64,000 nucleotides of DNA from Certhia americana (Eukaryota; Chordata; Aves; Passeriformes; Certhiidae), in the NCBI GenBank assembly GCA_018697195.1, contig JAGMWU010000028.1:1557990-1621989 (forward strand), in the 5' to 3' direction. Positions within the stretch are counted from its first letter, which is position 1. Each line of letters opens with the position of its first letter. Shown here one piece after another: positions 45,501 to 58,074 of this stretch. The position numbers and the translations under genes were made by a program. The notes under the pieces are model-generated. The model was given only the letters and a program-made list of their open reading frames with translations. It ran no database searches and was not told the origin of the DNA.

Positions 45501-47420
45501 CCTGAGCGTCTCCGGAGCTCCTGTGGGCTCTGATGGAGCCCGGCCTCTCCTTGTGGCACAGGGGGACACAGCCACAGCACCTCCCCGCTCAGAAGCCACC
45601 TCTGATACCAAACCTCAACACTCCTGACTTAATTCCAGCCCATATTTCCTCACTCCCGTTCAGCACTTGAATTATTTGTCATTAATAACACAAAGGAGGA
45701 AATATAGTGGCAATAAGATAAGAGCACAAGAAATTGTTCTTCCTCTGACTCGGGACTTCCCCGCTCTTGGCTGATTTGTGGTGCAGCTCCCTCCATGTAT
45801 TTCATGGGTGTGAGGCTGAATTTATGCTGCTCTGAGGCAGGGCAGTGCTGAGACTGCCTCTCCTTCCCTCTCCTCCTCCTAGGGCAAGAATCTTCTCCCT
45901 CCCTGCCGCCTCAGATATTAAACACATTATTCTGCCTTGATGGAATACCGGGCAAATTCAATTTCTGCAACGCCTTGCTCCTCTCTGATGGAGCTGAGCA
46001 GGGAATCTGCACCCAGGAAAGCAAAAAGGGAAGGGAGAAAGAAGAGAGGCTCACTTGAGAGTGCCCATTTTCACCCCATTGGTAGTTTTAGGACAGAGAT
46101 GATGAATTTTAGATTCAGTGGTGCAAATTCCAGCCCCATGGACAGGCGTGGTCCCTGTTCAGCACTGCTGGGGAGCAGCCAGATGGACTGGAGCAGTAAA
46201 TAAAGGGTAAATCCCACTGGCAGTGCCAAGAGGCTCCTCAACTTTCCCTTTGTTTTCCCTCATTTGATTTCACATCTCCAGCCTCTCTCAACAGCATTTA
46301 GCGAGGAATCTCCTTCTCTTTAATCCTTTCTCTTATCTCCCTGGGGAGGATGAAAGCTAAATGATGTTAATCTGCTAAATATTTCTGATCACTGAGAGCG
46401 CAATAGAAATTACCACCCCGACTGGGAATTAATTGCAAAATCAAATGGGCTTGGAGAGGGATGTCAGCACCTGAACATCCTTTCTTCTCTCACAGAGAAG
46501 GACAGCTCTGGAATTCAGGGTAAAACCTCCACAAAAAAAAAAAAAATGAGCATAAGATGCTTGGAGGATCACAGATTTCATTTTTGGAAAGTTTGGGTGC
46601 TCACAAAAGTTTAGTTGTACCAAGAATAAAGAAACACTGGTTCTTCTGCTCCTGCCAGAAATACAGAAGTTCACACTGGGAGGAAAGATCCAAAACCACC
46701 AGAGCCAGTGGGGAGAATCCCATTTACTCCTGGGTGCTTTCACTCGGGGCTGAATGCACAGAATAAAAAAATAGCAGGAGGTAAATCCTCTTTTATTTTA
46801 TTCCACTCTTATTGATGCAAAACTCCTGCCAACCTCAGCTGGAGCTGGAGGGGAACAAGGGCAGTGCCACGTGTGCATGAGCTGATCTAACACCTCTTTA
46901 TTCAGAGCCTCCCACCCAGAGAAGGATCCCAGACAAGGAAAGAATCCCCCGAGGGACAGAAGGACCATCCCCAGGATTTGCTCACAGCCATGCAGGGAGG
47001 TTTGCTGCTTCCTGACAGAGCAAGTTTTTCTCAGATTCTGTAATTCCTCCTGAGCTGCTGCTGGTGTTTTAAATACTGGGGCATTACGAGTAGAAATCCT
47101 GGACGTTCTGTGGGGAGAACGAGGTTTCCCACTGGGAAAGAGAAACATGCCAAAGCCACTTTGCTGTTCTTATTTCCCTCCTGAAAGGAGCTGAGTTAAG
47201 ACAGCAGGGGATTTGCTGGCTTTCCTGTAGGATCCACCAACAGCCTTCCTGGGCTTTAAATCACATTTTGGTTTATTCTGGTTTGTTGGTTTGGTTTTTT
47301 TTTTCATTTTGTATGTTAGTCGTTCAGCTCCTGTTGGCTGAAATATTCCGTGGTTCTGAAGGGTGTGATAACCTGGCCCTGCCCTCAGGGGCAGCACCTG
47401 GACCCATCCCAGGGACACAG
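45501..47420. other. no gene; AT-rich patch at 46320-46450
   Basis: The patch 46320-46450 ('ctaaatgatgttaatctgct', 'gggaattaattgcaaaatc') looks like a conserved element. An A run lies at 46532-46545. A minus frame at 46798-47148 (with EELQNLRKTCSVRKQQ) is protein-like but has weak splice context, so I leave it uncalled. Confidence 0.3.
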
Positions 47421-47555
47421 AGCCAGGGAATCCTGGAATTGCTGAGGTTGGAAAAGACCTGTGACAGCAGCAAGCCCAGCCATTGGACCAGCACTGCCAG
47501 CCCAGCCCTGAGCCCTGCTCCAGCCTGGCTTTGAACACTTCCAGGGATGGGGATT
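47421..47555 (-). mobile_element. CR1 LINE 3' part, diverged
   Basis: Plus strand reads 'ccagggaatcctggaattgc', 'tgaggttggaaaagacctgt', 'ctccagcctggctttgaaca', 'cttccagggatggggattcc'. On the minus strand the left part of the CR1 gives LESPSLEVFKARLEQ, the typical C-terminal peptide. Confidence 0.88.
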
Positions 47556-48330
47556 CCAGCAAAACCCCAGAGCTGGCAGGGAGGAGCCTGGCACCTTCTG
47601 CAGCGGGGTGGGGACAGGGATCTCCTGGCTCTGGGGTGCTCCAGGGGAGCAGAGCTCAGCCCTGCAAAGCCAGGCACTGGGACTCGTGGTGGCCCCGAGG
47701 TCCAGCTGGCTGAAGGTCCTGGCAGCTCCATCCCAGAGCTCCTGCAGCACACTCTGCCCCAAAGGAGACCTGCAGGTGCTGAGGGGTCCCTCGGGGCTGC
47801 CAGCACCTCCAGAGCTGAGCTCCCCACTCATCTTTACCCTGCCAGGACCAGGTACAGACCCTGTTCCACCTCAGCTCAGGGCTGACCCGCTCTGCTGGGC
47901 CCAGACAAACAGAGCCAGGCTCAAACTGTCCCAGGGTCAGCTCCATACCTGCTCCCACTGCTGCAGGGCCTGGAGGGTCCCTGGGGTTGGGAATCCTCTG
48001 CAGGTGCTCACCCTGCTGCTCACAGGGATTTCAGTGCCTGCAGCCAGCAGCAGCTTCCCAGGGCAAAACTCTTCAAACACAGAACTTCCAGGAGAAATTC
48101 TGTAATATTTGGCTTAAAAATATTAATTTGGGGAACGGGGAGGTGGGGTTAATGAATTTCACACTCAGGAAGTGTTATCAGATTTTGGTGCCATCTGCTT
48201 CTGCTCATGACAGTCTCCAAGGCGGTTCTGCTGCCTCGAGACTCTGCTGGTGAGAGACCACGGACAAGGGAGAGGAGAAACCTCGGTGCTTGGCCTCCCA
48301 GGGCAGCCTGGATCCCCCCTCCCAGTCTGA
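47556..48330. other. no gene recognised; GC-rich
   Basis: Three long overlapping frames on plus (to 165 codons) and two on minus, all Pro/Ser/Gly-rich with no domain. They are typical of GC-rich non-coding DNA. Confidence 0.4.
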
Positions 48331-48913
48331 CACTGAATATATCTGCAGCCAATTTATAAATAGCAGCAGATTTTAACTGCTCTGGTGAAGGAAAGGGGGA
48401 AGGGGAATAATATCAGCAGGGGGGGGAAAAAATGGTACATCATGTGGCAGAACAGATTCCCACTCTCACAAAGATTCTCTTGCACTTGTTCTGTGCTGTA
48501 TTCATTTTCTCTCTTTTAATCCTAAAACATAACAAGTTAATCGAGGAATTGCTTCACCCACCAAAGCAACAGAACCGGCAAAATCCTCCCACCAGCAGAA
48601 GGCAGGAAGGAGGAGGCACATAAGGCAAGTTACTGCACATTTTGGGAGGAGGGAAGGAGAACAGAACTGCTCTTATCAGAGATTCCCGGGTCAGCAGGAG
48701 GGGCTGCGAGGCACTGCTGGGACAAAGCCGGGGATGCTCAAGGGGCAGAGCTGCTTTTGGAGCAAATAAAGCCCCAGGGGAGGCGTTTCTGAACTGTAGG
48801 AGTCACAAAGAGCACTCCAGGGATCCTCAAAGCAAATCCTCCCTCCCCTGGCAGCCCCGGGGTGTGACAGGGCCACGGCTGAGCAGGGGTTAAAGCCCTC
48901 TGGAGAGACACAG
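48331..48913. other. no gene; AT-rich patch at 48335-48560
   Basis: 'ctgcagccaatttataaata' and 'gcagcagattttaactgc' give a weak regulatory texture. A poly-G/A run lies at 48420-48431. The remainder is ordinary. Confidence 0.3.
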
Positions 48914-49038
48914 CTGGAAACCAGGGATGGCACCAGGAAACCCAAGGGTGGCATCAGGAAACCCAGGGGTGGCAAAACCCAGGGATGGCACCAGGGAAAC
49001 CCAGAGATGGCACAAGGAAATCAAGGATGGCACCTGGA

Positions 49039-49040
<2 letters not shown>
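48914..49040. repeat. minisatellite (cagggatggcaccaggaaac)
   Basis: About five to six degenerate copies, 18-24 bp apart, of 'ccagggatggcaccaggaaa' with variants (gggtggcatcagg, gagatggcacaagg, aaggatggcacctgg). It runs directly into the CA repeat on its right. Confidence 0.88.

Positions 49041-49092
<52 letters not shown>
49041..49092. repeat. (CA)n microsatellite, about 23 units
   Basis: Uninterrupted AC dinucleotide run to about 49087, then 'ctcacacc'. Its start coincides with the last minisatellite unit (ggaaaaacacac). Confidence 0.98.
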
Positions 49093-49093
<1 letters not shown>

Positions 49094-49775
49094 CCTTTTA
49101 CTGGGCTGGTGCTGGAATGTTGGAATCTTCGGGGCTGGGGGATTTTTGCAGTTTTCCTGCAACTCGAGCTGACAGACAGGTGACATCCCACCCCACAGCT
49201 GGTCCCTGGCTGTTTTTTTTGGGCACTTGGACTCTGGTCACTCTGTGACCAAGGTTTGGTGCCCTGTCAGGACCTGTCTCACCTCTGTATCCACATTTTA
49301 CTACAGGTGAGTTTCAGAGACCCGACTAAAGGGCAGCTAGAGACATAATTATAGCCCAATTAACTCTTTGTTACTTCAAATGTCCCTCAAAAGATCCTGC
49401 CTGATCTCTCACCCTTCCTTCAGACCCCAGGAACCTGACCCTGCAGGCTGTGGAGCTGTTCCAAATGCCAGTGGGGCCCAGTGTACCCAGTCCAAGAAGG
49501 AAAACAGAATTCCTCTCCCAAGCCAGCTCAGAGCCTGAAGGATTTTGCCTGGACTGGTGCAAAAGGAGCCCACAAAACCCCCGTGGTGCCCTGCACCAGT
49601 GGGGTGCAGTGTCACACATCCCTTTGGGGAGTGAGAATGTCCATTTCTGGAGGAGCTGGGAAAGAAGCAACAGCTCTGCAGGGATTTGCTTGAAATATTG
49701 TGCACGAGGGTTTCCCAGAGAGCTCTGTGCTGTTGACCCCAGGTGGTACATCCATAACTCCTGCAGCACGGGGTG
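49093..49775. other. no gene recognised
   Basis: Overlapping frames (185 codons minus at 49371-49928; 172 codons plus) without domains. Nothing else seen. Confidence 0.4.
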
Positions 49776-49990
49776 CACACAAACCTTATCTGGAGACATT
49801 AAAGAAAGCTGCTTGACATTGGAAATCAAATTGATTTCTTGCCAAGATTTCACAAGGGCATGTGTGACAGCAAATGACATGCTTAAGCCTTGCAAGAAGA
49901 AAATAAACATGTCCAATGCAAAAGCCATCAGTTTCTGTGCCAGCTTGAATTATGCACATCTGCAGTGATTTGACACCCAGCTTGCTTGGC
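49776..49990. promoter_or_regulatory. candidate conserved non-coding element
   Basis: Contains 'accttatctggagacattaa', 'ggaaatcaaattgatttctt' (partly palindromic), 'gacagcaaatgacatgct' and 'aaataaacatgtccaatgc'. AT-rich and repeat-free, crossed by the frames noted on its left. Confidence 0.3.
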
Positions 49991-51430
49991 AGCACAGGCA
50001 GAGGCTGCGTTGCCACAAGCTGAAAGAGATAAATGGGGTAGAACAGAGCTCTCTGCCTCATGTGAGGCTGCAGAGGAGGCAGATTTAAGGCAGGGCTGGC
50101 CACTCTCCTCTTCCCCCACTCTCCTGGTCACTGACAGCTCCTTGGAGAGCTCTGCTGCTGCCTCTGCACTTTCCTGGGCCTCCTCCTCCTGTGCTGCTGA
50201 ACCATCCCCTCCTGGACAGTGCTCAGTGTTGCTTTCCCACAGCTGGGACAGAACTCCCCATCAGGCAGGACCAGCCTTTTTCCCAAAAAAAGAGGAATTT
50301 CGTGTTTAATGGGAAGAACACCCAAAGGTCATTCCCTGCTCCAAAGCTGGCTGAGCAGGCTCTGGACACCACAGGGATACTGGACACAGGGTGAGCTCCC
50401 ACACTGAACTCTGGGGGTTTGGGGTCCCTCTCACCTTTCCAGTTCCTGGAAATCCCTGTTCCCAAGCGAAATGAGGTCAGCTGTCCAAACCCCAACCTCT
50501 GAACAGAAGCCAGGGAAGCAGGACTGCCCATGATGTCCTGCTGGGTGACTCCAGCTCTCTCTGAGGTCACTTCTCTTGGAATTACTCATCAAGTCCAAGC
50601 AGAAACCCTTCAGGCCAAGCACCCAGGAATGGATTTCATGCCCACCGTGGCGCCAGTGCCCTCTGGGGTGCCATAAAAACCATTCCCATTCCAGCACTTG
50701 GGGAACAGAACCGAATATTTGATCCCCTGAGTGCTCCCAGCTCCAGAGATTGATGGCAGAGCCACCTCCCCCGGCCCTTTTGCTATATTAACATAAAGTT
50801 TCTATTGCACAGCAGTTTGATCCATTTGTGTTTATTTAACTCCCGTGTTCTGACAGAAGAAGATGGAGAATCTGCATAATTAATAATGACCCAAGCAATC
50901 TCCCTTAATGCCTGCTCTGAAGCCCTGATCTCCCTGCTAACTGAGGACATCCATAACAGTGGCAGACAGGGAAAAGGTTCCTTCAGGCTGCTGAGATATT
51001 ATTCCCCTGGGATCAGCAAGGGGTGGTTTGCAGCTCCAGCCATTAGCTGGAATTGCTCAGGTCGTTCATAAAACTTCTTTTCCTTTGCACAAAGCGAGCA
51101 CGGAGGCGGGGCTGCAGCCAAAAGCTGGGCGTGAGGGTGAATGTCTTGGACATATTTCTGGATGTGTTCATGGAATGGCACGGTGCTCCTGGCCTGAGCA
51201 GGCTTTTGGGGGCGAGGTGGTGGCTTTGGGCAACCTCTGCTCTTTGGGTAACCTTTGTGTCACCTCTGCTCCAAGCTGAGGAGCTGCCCAAAAGCAAATC
51301 CCCATGGAAAAAGCAGGAGGGGCCCTGAGGCACCCCCAAACTGAAACACCCACGGCCCCTGGCCACGAAGGCTGTGGGGAAGAGGTCTGGGAGGTGAGGG
51401 GCTCTGGGCAGGCAGAGGCTTTGTCTCCTG
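49991..51430. other. no gene; AT-rich patch at 50775-50895
   Basis: Patch 50775-50895 ('gctatattaacataaagttt', 'ttgtgtttatttaactcc', 'ctgcataattaataatga') resembles a small element. The remainder is ordinary with chance frames. Confidence 0.35.
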
Positions 51431-51625
51431 CAAGGAAGTGAACTTGTAATTCCTGCTATCAGAACAATGCTCTTTGCCAAATCAGATGAAATGCTTGTAA
51501 CAGGGGCTAATCAGATTCTACATTAATGAGAGAAAATATGAAGCTAATCAACACTCAGGCAGGTCTCTAGGCTGCAGGCCTATTAAACTTCATAAAAAAT
51601 TAATGACTGAAAGAGCAAAATCGTT
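51431..51625. promoter_or_regulatory. candidate conserved non-coding element
   Basis: Contains 'gaacttgtaattcctgctat', 'acaggggctaatcagattct', 'acattaatgagagaaaatat' and 'gaagctaatcaacactcag'. Repeat-free with high motif density. Confidence 0.33.
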
Positions 51626-51797
51626 TGTAAGGGGTCTCCAGTGGCCCTGGGAGCTCTGGAGCCCCATTCCCCTCTCCTTCCTCTGCATGAGCCTTCCCTC
51701 AGCCCAGCCCTGCTCTGCTCCAGGACACCCCTGATGGATTCATCCCTCCTCGCCCCTTCCTGCCCCACTGCCACGGTGGAATTAAGGACATTTGTAC
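51626..51797. other. no gene recognised
   Basis: Short C-rich stretch between an element candidate and a CR1 relic; nothing seen. Confidence 0.4.
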
Positions 51798-51920
51798 CTC
51801 ATCACTCCCTGGATTGGGCTGGGAGGGAGCTGAAAGCCCATCCACCCCAGCCCTGCCACCTTCCACTGTCCCAGCCTGGCCTGGGCCACTTCCAGGGATG
51901 AGCAGGGGAATTCTTCATCC
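51798..51920 (-). mobile_element. CR1 LINE 3' end fragment
   Basis: 'ccctggattgggctgggagg', 'gagctgaaagcccatccacc', 'ccactgtcccagcctggcct', 'gggccacttccagggatgag'. About 120 bp, reversed. Confidence 0.85.
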
Positions 51921-53580
51921 TTTCCACGAGGTGGATCTGCAGATTGCCCAGCTCCTGCTGGAGCCCAGCCCCAGAGCTGCCAGCTCCCGGTGCCACCTGC
52001 AGCAGGTTGTACATCGCTAATGAGACGCAGAAATGAAGATCAGATTACAAGGAATGGAAACAAGGAAGGTTCCTCTGCCTCCCATCTGTTGAACATAAAA
52101 GGAGCCTCTGCTGATTTGGGCTGTTCCAGCCAAATTTCAAGCAGACAGGCTCAACCTGCCCGGTCCAGTCCCTTCCCTCACAGGCATTGTTCAGCTCTCA
52201 CATAATTGCAAGGTTGTGCACAACAGATCACTTCAAGTGATCCTCTGTTTCCAGTGTTGTGGAGGGAAAACAATCATTTCTTGGGTTTTTTGGCTGGGAA
52301 AACAGCAGACCGTTAGAGCAAATCTTCAATATTTAATGCACTATGTAAATGAGATGTGTAAGTACATATCTGGTTCAGAGCAAGGGAAGGAGAGGAGGTG
52401 CATTCCAAGTGTGGGAAAGGCATCTGATGATTCAGTAAGCACTGCTCAGTGCTTGGCTCTCAGCAGACCCTGGGGTTTGGATCTGAAACCCCTGCAGGCC
52501 TCAGAGGAGCAGTCCTGGGGTGTTTAGGACCTGAACCAGGACCCCTCTGTGTTAATCAGGGTCAGGGCTGGCATTCCTGAGCTCATTTCCTTCCGAGGGG
52601 CTGCAGCCTGGGTGACCCTGAGTGATCCAGCCTGGGTGGGGATCCCAGGGCTAAGCCAGGCTCAGTCTCTGTTTTGGGGACAAGTCCCTGTCCCCTGCTG
52701 CCCTAAGCTTGGGGAAATCCTTCCTCCTGCACAAAGCAATGCCTGTGGATCCCTCTGGCATCAGCTCTGGGCTCACAGCGGGGGACAGAGCGAAGCAAAG
52801 AGGGTTTTCTCTGACCCAGTCACACCACAATCCTCCAGACCTGCTCCAGGAGCAGAGTGAGCTCTGATTATTCTGAGCTGCAGGATCCAGACTGTGTCCC
52901 TGTAGGTTTATTCAGACAAACAAGCTGTGGGTGCAGTCTCAGAGGGGCCTGGGTGAGGTAAGAACAAACTGCAGTAATAGATTTACTCTTCCTCTCCCTT
53001 CCCCTAAAGGATTTGAGACAAATTCTCACTTGGCAGAGGAGTCCTCGACTACACATCGGAGATTTCAGGAGTCCAGAGAGTTTGATTTCACAGATGAAAG
53101 GAAGAAGCTGCTGTAGGTCAACAGCAAAGACAGATCTAAAATCCATCTCTCCTGACTAACAGCTTAAAGTGCCTCTATTTAAAAAAACATGCAGCCCTTT
53201 GGAGAGGCAGCTTTGCCTCTCTCAGACCTCACTCCTACAGAAGATAAACCCAAGATGAAAAATTTATTGGAATGCAAACTGTGCAGGTGAAATGCTGGCT
53301 ACAAGTGCAAAGCAATAAAACTGCTCCTAATGCCTGCACCCCCTGCTCCTCTCCCTCCAGCAAAATCCTGGGATGTTCAGCAGCCACCAGCCCAGCTCAC
53401 CTGGACCTGCTGGCCCCAGGCTCTGCAGAACAACTTGAAAAGAATAAATCTTGGTTTTTCTTTAATGTTTGATGCATAACATACAAGCAGGTGATAAAGT
53501 TGCCCCTGACTTAAATATAAAGTTGTCATCCCCGCAGCCAAATGGTCTCACCTCGCGAAAAACTGCAGTAGGAAAAAAAG
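51921..53580. other. no gene recognised
   Basis: Ordinary mixed DNA; 103-codon plus frames at 52216 and 52549 have no domain. No repeat family seen. Confidence 0.4.
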
Positions 53581-53584
53581 GATC

Positions 53585-53805
53585 AGAGAATCATCAAATC
53601 CCAGAATGGCTGGGGTTGGAAGGAGTTTATAATCCCACCCAGAGCCACCCCTGCCATGGCAGGGACACCTCCCAGTGTCCCAGGGTGCTCCAAGCCCCAA
53701 TGTCCAGCCTGGCCTGGGACACTGGGACACCCATGGAATAACCTGTGCCAGGGCCTACCCACCCTTCCAGGGAGGAATTCCTTCCCAATTTCTCACCTCT
53801 CCCTG
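53585..53805 (-). mobile_element. CR1 LINE 3' part, well preserved
   Basis: About 220 bp: 'agagaatcatcaaatcccag', 'aatggctggggttggaagga', 'ccacccctgccatggcaggg', 'acacctcccagtgtcccagg', 'gtccagcctggcctgggaca', 'ggaggaattccttcccaatt'. It reaches the conserved 'ttccttccc' region found towards the 5' side of the 3' UTR. Confidence 0.93.
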
Positions 53806-54840
53806 CTCTCTGGAGCCATCCCCCTTGTGCACACTCCTGTGAGTGGTCTCCACTCGTGCCATGCTGTGACCCCTCCTCTGAATTGGCAGCTCCTTTCCCT
53901 GCACTGCTGTTTGAGGTCACTCTGCACCTGTGCCACTGATGGGCTTCCCAAGCACTTTAAATTCCTTTAAAATTGTATTATTTGGGTATTATTAAAGAAC
54001 AGAGGTGGGATCCCCCTGCTCACCGAAACACTGAGGAACCTCTGCTTTTAAAGGAAGGGAACTGAGATTTCTCAGCCCTTGTGGCTGGAGGTTGGATGTG
54101 CTGGGCTCAAAAAGGAGAGAACAAAGCAGGTGGGAACAGGTGGTGGCTGCTTTTGATGACCACACAGGGAATACAACACCATTAACAAGACTGATGCAAC
54201 CCTTCCTCTCATTTTTTTATCCAGGTTGTCTCTTCCAGGATCTCATTGTCTGCAGGGCAGGGGAAGGGACTCTGTGATCTCACATGAAGGAAGGAGGCAG
54301 GAGCTGCAAAGGGCTCTGAGAAAAAGGAAATAAATCGATTGCTTTGGTCCCTTTATTCTGAACTTTTCCAGGCAGGGTGTATTTACTGCTGGATCCCATC
54401 CTGGTACTGATACTCACTTGGAATGCACTGAGTGCAATCAACTCATTAGAAACCCAAGCAAGGCATTCATGGGGTTTTTTCTTCTCTTTTGGGAATCCTC
54501 TCCTGTGTAAATAAGACACATAATAACCCTCCTCTGCATTTTACACATGTGCACAGCTTTTCAGCCATAAATGTCACAGTGCTGCTGCAATTATCCCCAT
54601 TTTCCAGGAGGAAAAAAGGGAGCACAGAAGGGTCTGATCCACAAACATTGCCTGTGACAGCTAAATTTGGAGCCTTGTGCACAGGGCAATGTTCAGCCCT
54701 CCCACCCTCTGCTCTGGAGCAAGGAGGGATCAGGAAACAGCATCCAAACCCCAATTCCTGCAGTCCTGGGATCAAAGGGGGGCAGAGGGACAGGGGGAGA
54801 TCCCTTCTCATGGACAACAAGTGACAGGATGGGAGGAAAA
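53806..54840. other. no gene recognised
   Basis: Ordinary DNA; overlapping frames near 54467-54824 on both strands without domains. Confidence 0.4.
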
Positions 54841-54945
54841 GGACTCAGGCTGGGCCAGGGGAGGTTTAGTTTGGATATCAGGAGGATAAAACTTCCCAAG
54901 AAGGCTTGGAAAGCACTGGAAAGGTCCCTCAAGGACCTCTGTGTT
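54841..54945 (+). mobile_element. CR1 LINE fragment, upstream part of the 3' end
   Basis: 'gggccaggggaggtttagtt', 'tggatatcaggaggataaaa' matches the CR1 segment that reads 'ggggaggtttagattggatattagg'. Downstream 'aaggtccctcaagg' may be the remnant of the tail. Diverged. Confidence 0.55.
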
Positions 54946-57139
54946 TTCAGCTGACAGTGCCTGGGATTGAGCTCCATTTAATTTCTGAATTTCCACAAAG
55001 ACCCTGTAAGTGATTGTGATTTTGCAGCGGAGAAACAGGGTCTCGCCGTATCTAACCCCCAGAGTCTTTTAATCTCTAAATCAATAAAATCCATTAAACA
55101 AATTGCTCTCCCCCCACCTCTCTCCACGCATCCCATCCAAAGGGAGCGGGTTTGCCATTATTTATTTAATTTGGAGCACGTTCCCGAGCTCTGCTGATGG
55201 ATTGAGCACTTCTGCTGGTGCAGTTCAGCTGTTGAAGGGCTGCAGCAAAAATCCCAGTTTCAAACTTTGAATGGAAACAAATGGCCTGTAAATGCAATGC
55301 TCGAGGGAGGGGAAAAAAACCCCAACGCTCCACAAAAAGCCTGGAATGTTTGTAGGGTTTAGGCTTCATGCTCTGTATGTGCAAATCAGAAGGAATGATT
55401 AAAAGCAGCTCCTCTCTTTGGAAAGGTTAAGTGTCTCATCTCACACAAAGGAACTCTGTGTACCAGCACTCTCAAATCCTGGAGTGAGATCAAGTGCTGG
55501 AGTCTTGATAGCAGAATATTTAGTGATAAAGAATGAATATCAGGCAGGATTGAAAACATGGAGAGCAGGCAGATGTGCTGCAGCACTTGGGGCTGTATTG
55601 ACAACACTGAGTTGGAAATTCACCCAGTGGAGAACTGGGAAAAAAGAGAGGAATAGTTGGGGATGGATGTGTTTGGGTGAAGGGGGATCTTTGCCAGGCT
55701 GGGGGGATAAAGAGATGAAAATATTTCCTATTTCCCCTCGCAAGGAATTCCTGCTTTGTCTGGGCACAGATGAACCAACAGACAAAACCTCTTGGAAAAC
55801 TACTGTTAATGCAACATTTAATTTGATTTTTCTCAGGTTTTGGAGGGCAGCAGGAGCCCCTCCATTGTCGGGGTGAGGGGGGAACTCAGAGCTGCTTTGT
55901 CAGGCTGAGCCCTCGGAGCCAGGAGTGCAGAGGGACTCTGCCCCATCCCAGGGGTTGGCAGATTGCAAACCCAGTATTTCAGATTTAAAAGGGCTGTGGA
56001 TCTGGGAAAATGAGTCAGGAAGGAGCAGAAGGACACCGTGCCCAGGTCCAGGGGGGAAGCTGGGAGAGATTTCCCTCTGTGGATCAGCTCGTTTCCCTCT
56101 CAGCAAAAAACTCCCTGGGAATGAGGGAAGAACGGGAGAGTCCCCTGCTCTGAGGCTCTAAATCTGGCAGTAAGCAGGCTGGCGAGGAGAGGGAAGGGGC
56201 TGGCAAGAGGCCATCATTAATTTTCTGACATTTGGAGGACTGTGACATCGGGTCTGATCTGTCTGTGGTGAAACACTCCACAGCCCTACGGCAACAGGAG
56301 TATCTCTGATAGCCAGACAAACAACAACTCACTCTGTCTCTGACTCGACAGAAGGACAAAAAAGGGACAAAAAAAAATAGACAAGGGCTTAAAGTTAAAG
56401 CATTGAAGCATTGTCATAATAAAGAAGCCCCAGTTTTTATGCTGGCATTACAAAAGTAGGGTTAAAACCCTGAGCTCTGCTCATTTACAGGCTAGGATTC
56501 TGTGCCTGCTGCTCTGGGCTGAAGGGATGGGGAAGAAGAGATTCTCTGCAGCATGGGAAGGGCAAAGGGATGGTGAGGAAACACAGAGTGCTGAGGAATG
56601 TGGAGAGCATGGATATGGAATGTGGAGAATCATCAGGGGGCTGTGGCTCTCTGGTGTTTGGTGCTGGGAGGGGAATTTGTGTCTGGAGCTGCTTTTGGGG
56701 TCCCCTGCAAATGGAGCCAGCCAAGGGCATGGCCAGGGTGGCCACAGGGCTCCCTGTGCAGGCACCTGGCACTCACAGGGACCGTGTTTAGTGTCACCTC
56801 ATTTCTCTGTGCCCCAGTGGGGAGTTCTTTCCTTGTCCACACAGCCCCTGCAGAGCTGATCTCCCCTGGTGAGTTTAACACAGCAGCATCTGCAGCAGGG
56901 CTGGACCTCGCAGGCTCTGCCTGGGCTCCTGTGCAATGGGAAAAGCAAAACAAACAGCAAAGCCAGGGCTTGGAATAGCCCAAAAATGAGGAGCTGCAGC
57001 CACAGAAACACCCCAGGGAAATTCACCCCTCTGGGCACAGGAGAGCTGCCAGCAGAGAGGGACAGGGGAGGTTTTGTAAAGGATCCTTCACTCTTCACAT
57101 CCTTTTCTCCCTGGATGTGAGAAAAACACGAGGAGCACA
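54946..57139. other. no gene recognised
   Basis: Ordinary mixed DNA with many overlapping chance frames (152 codons at 55418-55876 plus; 126 at 56598-56978 plus). None has a domain I recognise. The A run 56368-56377 is the only simple tract. Confidence 0.4.
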
Positions 57140-57645
57140 GGGAACCCATTCAAAGAGTGTTTAGAGATAATTGCGGCAGCTAATTGCCAAATAATAATAA
57201 TAAAACATCTTGAAGTTTGCTAATGGAGGGGTTGAAATACAGTAATTCTTAACAGACAGCAATTAATACAGGCTGGAGTATCCAATAAATTAAGAGACCT
57301 CATCCATTCTGTTCTGGAACCACATGATGACATTTTATGTGATGACAGCTCTGCTCAGAAATCAGATATGTCTGGAATTCTTTTATTTTTATGGGGACAG
57401 ACAGACATTCTCTAGTGAAAGTTAAATGAAGTTAGAGCCCTTCTGTAAACAGTTTGCAATCCCTGCGTTCATTAAAGTCAAAAGAAATTGTGCTGTTAAT
57501 CAAGTCTTCATTTCAAAAGGATCAGAACTGGACCCGGCCTATTGCCCCCCCTCTCCCCCCACTGCTCCAGTAATCACAGATCAACCTTGTGCAAATTAAA
57601 GCCTAAATCTGGCTTTCTGTTTAATTGAGTTCTGCCCAGCTTTGG
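57140..57645. promoter_or_regulatory. strong candidate conserved non-coding block
   Basis: About 500 bp of AT-rich, repeat-free DNA: 'gcggcagctaattgccaaat', 'taataataataaaacatctt', 'cagcaattaatacaggctgg', 'ccacatgatgacattttatg', 'gcgttcattaaagtcaaaag', 'gtgctgttaatcaagtcttc'. A C-rich run (57544-57559) interrupts it. No frame of note. Confidence 0.4.
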
Positions 57646-58070
57646 CCTTTCAGCCACAGTACCATTTGCAAAGTGTGACCAGGAGATCTGGGGGTGAATT
57701 TTGTGCTGCTCTCCTTTGGTCCCGGACGCAAGGTATGAGTCTCCTCACAGAGCTCTCTTTGCATCAGATACAAATTTTCTTCCACCATCTGAAGCTGATG
57801 AGCACATTCCACACTCTGCAATAATTTAATTCCAGACAGCAAAGCAGGAATATCTCAGGGCTGGGTTTTCAAGGCCGTTGTTTCAGGCAGTGAAGGTCCT
57901 TCGCTGTGAAGCCAAACCCACCAAAGCGGGCTGGGATTCCTGCAATTTGTGTCTCAGGGTCCTCGAGGTGGCACAGCTGAAGGGGTCTCACTAAAAACAC
58001 CTGAGCAAGGCTTTCTGAAGGCAGAGTGTAAAACTGCCTCTGTTCCCAGAGCAAAGTGGCAGCAGCAGAG
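57646..58070. other. no gene called; one protein-like minus frame
   Basis: On minus, from about 57818 downward, the peptide SVECAHQLQMVEENLYLMQR looks helical and follows an AG (gaattaaattattgcag). The pyrimidine tract is poor and no good donor follows, so it is not called. Confidence 0.2.
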
Positions 58071-58074
58071 CCTG

